NCBI RefSeq assembly: GCF_013911645.1
Contig: NZ_JACESV010000002.1
Location: forward strand, 682,001 to 746,000
DNA: 64,000 nucleotides
Reading direction: 5' to 3'
DNA from: Allomuricauda sp.
GTDB lineage: Bacteria; Bacteroidota; Bacteroidia; Flavobacteriales; Flavobacteriaceae
Shown here in pieces: positions 62,632 to 64,000 of this stretch (position 1 is the stretch's first letter; every line of letters starts with the position of its first letter). Under the pieces are notes generated by a model. The model was not told where the DNA came from, made no database searches, and saw only the letters and a program-made list of their open reading frames with translations. Position numbers and translations under genes: made by a program.

Positions 62632-63924
62632 ATGAAATACGCCCAAATAGACAGCAATCTTTTTGTAAAGAACCGTAAGAAATTCATGGCTCAAATGAAG
62701 CCGAAAAGCATTGCGGTTTTCAATTCCAATGATATTTATCCGATCGGTGCTGACAGCACTTTACCCTTTGAGCAGGACCGTGATATTTTTTACCTGAGCG
62801 GAGCGGACCAAGAGGAGACAATTTTATTGTTGTTCCCCGATGCCATGGATCCAAAGCATAGGGAAATCCTTTTTGTGAGGGAAACCAACGATCATATTGC
62901 GGTTTGGGAAGGAGCAAAGCTCACCAAGGAAAAAGCAACCGAAGTATCGGGCATCGAGACCGTTTATTGGCTCACGGAGTTTGATAAAATCTTTTTTGAT
63001 TTGATGACGGAGGCGGACACGATTTATTTCAATACCAACGAGCATTACCGCCAAGCAGTGGAAACCCAAACACGGGAAGCACGGTTTATCGAAAAATGCA
63101 AAAAAGAATATCCAGCGCACCAATGGGCCAAGAGCAACCCTATTTTGCAAAATATTCGTGGTGTAAAAGAACCAGAGGAAATCGAGTTGATGCAAACCGC
63201 CTGCGATATTACCGAAAAAGGGTTCAGAAGAATCTTGGAGTTTGTTAAGCCAGGGGTTTGGGAGCACGAAATTGAAGCAGAATTTTTGCACGAATTTGTT
63301 CGCAACCGTTCCAGAGGTTTTGCATATCCCCCTATTATCGCAGCGGGCAGCAACGCCAATGTACTCCACTATTTGGAAAACAACAAAGAGGTGAATGACG
63401 GGGACATGATTTTGTTGGACCTTGCTGCCGAGTACGCCAACTATTCCAGTGATATGACCCGTACCATTCCTGTAAACGGGAAATTTACCGACAGGCAGAA
63501 ACAAGTGTACAGCGCGGTGCTTCGCGTTAAGAACGAGGCGACAAAAATGTTGGTGCCCGGAACTATTTGGGCCGAGTTCCATAAAGAAGTGGGCAAGCTC
63601 ATGACCTCCGAACTTATAGGTTTGGGCTTGCTGGACAAAGCCGATGTGCAGAACGAAAACCCTGATTGGCCAGCATACAAAAAATACTTTATGCACGGAA
63701 CCAGTCATCACATAGGCCTGAACACCCACGATTATGGTGAGTTGAAAAAACCGATGAAAGCCAATATGGTATTTACGGTAGAACCCGGGATTTATATTCC
63801 AGCCGAAGGAATGGGTGTTCGTCTGGAAGATGATGTTGTAATTCAAGAAAAGGGAGAACCTTTTAACTTAATGAGAAACATTCCCATTGAGATTGAAGAG
63901 ATAGAGGAGTTGATGAATAAATAG
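62632..63924 (+). CDS. pepP: Xaa-Pro aminopeptidase (M24B, AMPP)
   Basis: 430 residues. N-terminal AMP_N domain (FLSGADQEETILLLFPDA). M24 metal ligands seen: Asp in ILLDLAAEYANYSSDMTRTIPV, His in MHGTSHHIGLNTHD, Glu in FTVEPGIYIP and VRLEDDVVI. Removes the N-terminal residue before proline. Uses two Mn ions. Confidence 0.95.
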   Translation: MKYAQIDSNLFVKNRKKFMAQMKPKSIAVFNSNDIYPIGADSTLPFEQDRDIFYLSGADQEETILLLFPDAMDPKHREILFVRETNDHIAVWEGAKLTKEKATEVSGIETVYWLTEFDKIFFDLMTEADTIYFNTNEHYRQAVETQTREARFIEKCKKEYPAHQWAKSNPILQNIRGVKEPEEIELMQTACDITEKGFRRILEFVKPGVWEHEIEAEFLHEFVRNRSRGFAYPPIIAAGSNANVLHYLENNKEVNDGDMILLDLAAEYANYSSDMTRTIPVNGKFTDRQKQVYSAVLRVKNEATKMLVPGTIWAEFHKEVGKLMTSELIGLGLLDKADVQNENPDWPAYKKYFMHGTSHHIGLNTHDYGELKKPMKANMVFTVEPGIYIPAEGMGVRLEDDVVIQEKGEPFNLMRNIPIEIEEIEELMNK

Positions 63925-63929
63925 ACCAG

Positions 63930-64000
63930 ATGAAGGTTTTACTGTTTTTAGTACAACAATCAAACATTGAAAAAAAGATGGAGGAAGCTCCCGACAGTGC
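63930..64000 (+). CDS. Start of an unidentified gene, cut by the window edge
   Basis: ATG 63930 opens MKVLLFLVQQSNIEKKMEEAPDS with no stop before the edge. 5 bp after pepP, so it is probably co-transcribed. Too short to name. Confidence 0.5.
   Translation, partial: MKVLLFLVQQSNIEKKMEEAPDS

Noticed and set aside
1-64000. tRNA, rRNA or CRISPR array
   Set aside because: I scanned for T-loop motifs and regular repeats. GGTTCGAAAT-like hits belong to dispersed repeats, and no cloverleaf was found. A tRNAscan run would be decisive.

Overview
The window reads as a chromosomal segment of a marine or soil member of the Flavobacteriaceae (Bacteroidota). The evidence is the gliding lipoprotein gldH beside ricT and a class A PBP, lipoproteins with acidic residues straight after the lipid cysteine (the Bacteroidota surface-export signal), an ATP synthase cluster that goes delta-alpha-gamma with no beta or epsilon, SPOR/HU-CCDC81 and DUF4292 proteins, and promoters of the Bacteroidota type (TTG or TTTG about 20 nt before TAnnTTTG). 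A Muricauda/Allomuricauda-like genus is my guess from overall protein flavour and is not proven. I saw no tRNA, rRNA, CRISPR array, transposase or integrase. Non-coding coordinates were counted by eye and may be off by 1-2 bases.

Layout. 1-3.3 kb: end of the F-type ATP synthase operon (atpF-H-A-G), with a palindromic repeat between atpA and atpG. 3.3-6.8 kb: an AT-rich insert flanked by ~80-bp direct copies of the atpG tail plus terminator, holding a surface lipoprotein with an HExxH motif and two paralogous small lipoproteins. 6.8-14.1 kb: flippase, dut, nucleotidyltransferase, a secreted protein, TPR protein, DUF4292 lipoprotein, EnvC-like protein and aldo-keto reductase, mostly one co-directional run. 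14.2-17.5 kb: a ParE/RelE-type toxin-antitoxin pair, acyl-CoA thioesterase, a SPOR/HU-domain protein and divergent dprA. 17.6-22.7 kb (minus strand): SPFH protein, P1 peptidase, DinB, Gfo/Idh/MocA oxidoreductase and DUF1080 lipoprotein. 22.8-29.8 kb: two giant tandem Asp-box (sortilin/VPS10-like) secreted proteins and a HemJ-like membrane protein.

29.9-32.4 kb is an accessory patch: a zinc-less Vsr-like endonuclease, a CI-like XRE/S24 repressor, a divergent HTH-like small protein with paired operator-like palindromes between them, a GNAT, and a self-contained small transcription unit of about 34 codons. 32.4-34.2 kb: 3-oxoacid CoA-transferase B and A, split by a four-helix-bundle (S23/IVP-like) gene. 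34.3-39.5 kb: PBP1A, gldH, ricT, trhO. 39.8-46.6 kb: recA, a lipoprotein, an ECF sigma factor with an anti-sigma-like/beta-barrel fusion, and two LytS-type kinases, the first probably ATPase-dead and the second frameshifted. 46.6-50 kb: plsC, glsB, trpS, a radical SAM protein.

50-52.2 kb is repeat-rich: two ~320-bp direct repeats bracket a collagen-like lipoprotein gene. 52.2-56.1 kb: a secreted protein, enoyl-CoA hydratase and an NtrY-like histidine kinase. 56.6-60.5 kb: sdhC-A-B, again with a four-helix-bundle gene inserted, here between sdhA and sdhB. 60.6-64 kb: RimK-like ligase, a small conserved protein, DUF2721 protein, Xaa-Pro aminopeptidase and the start of one more gene.

The most interesting items are the four-helix-bundle genes placed inside two unrelated conserved operons, the repeat-flanked HExxH lipoprotein island, the paired kinases, and the operator/regulator/Vsr-like patch.
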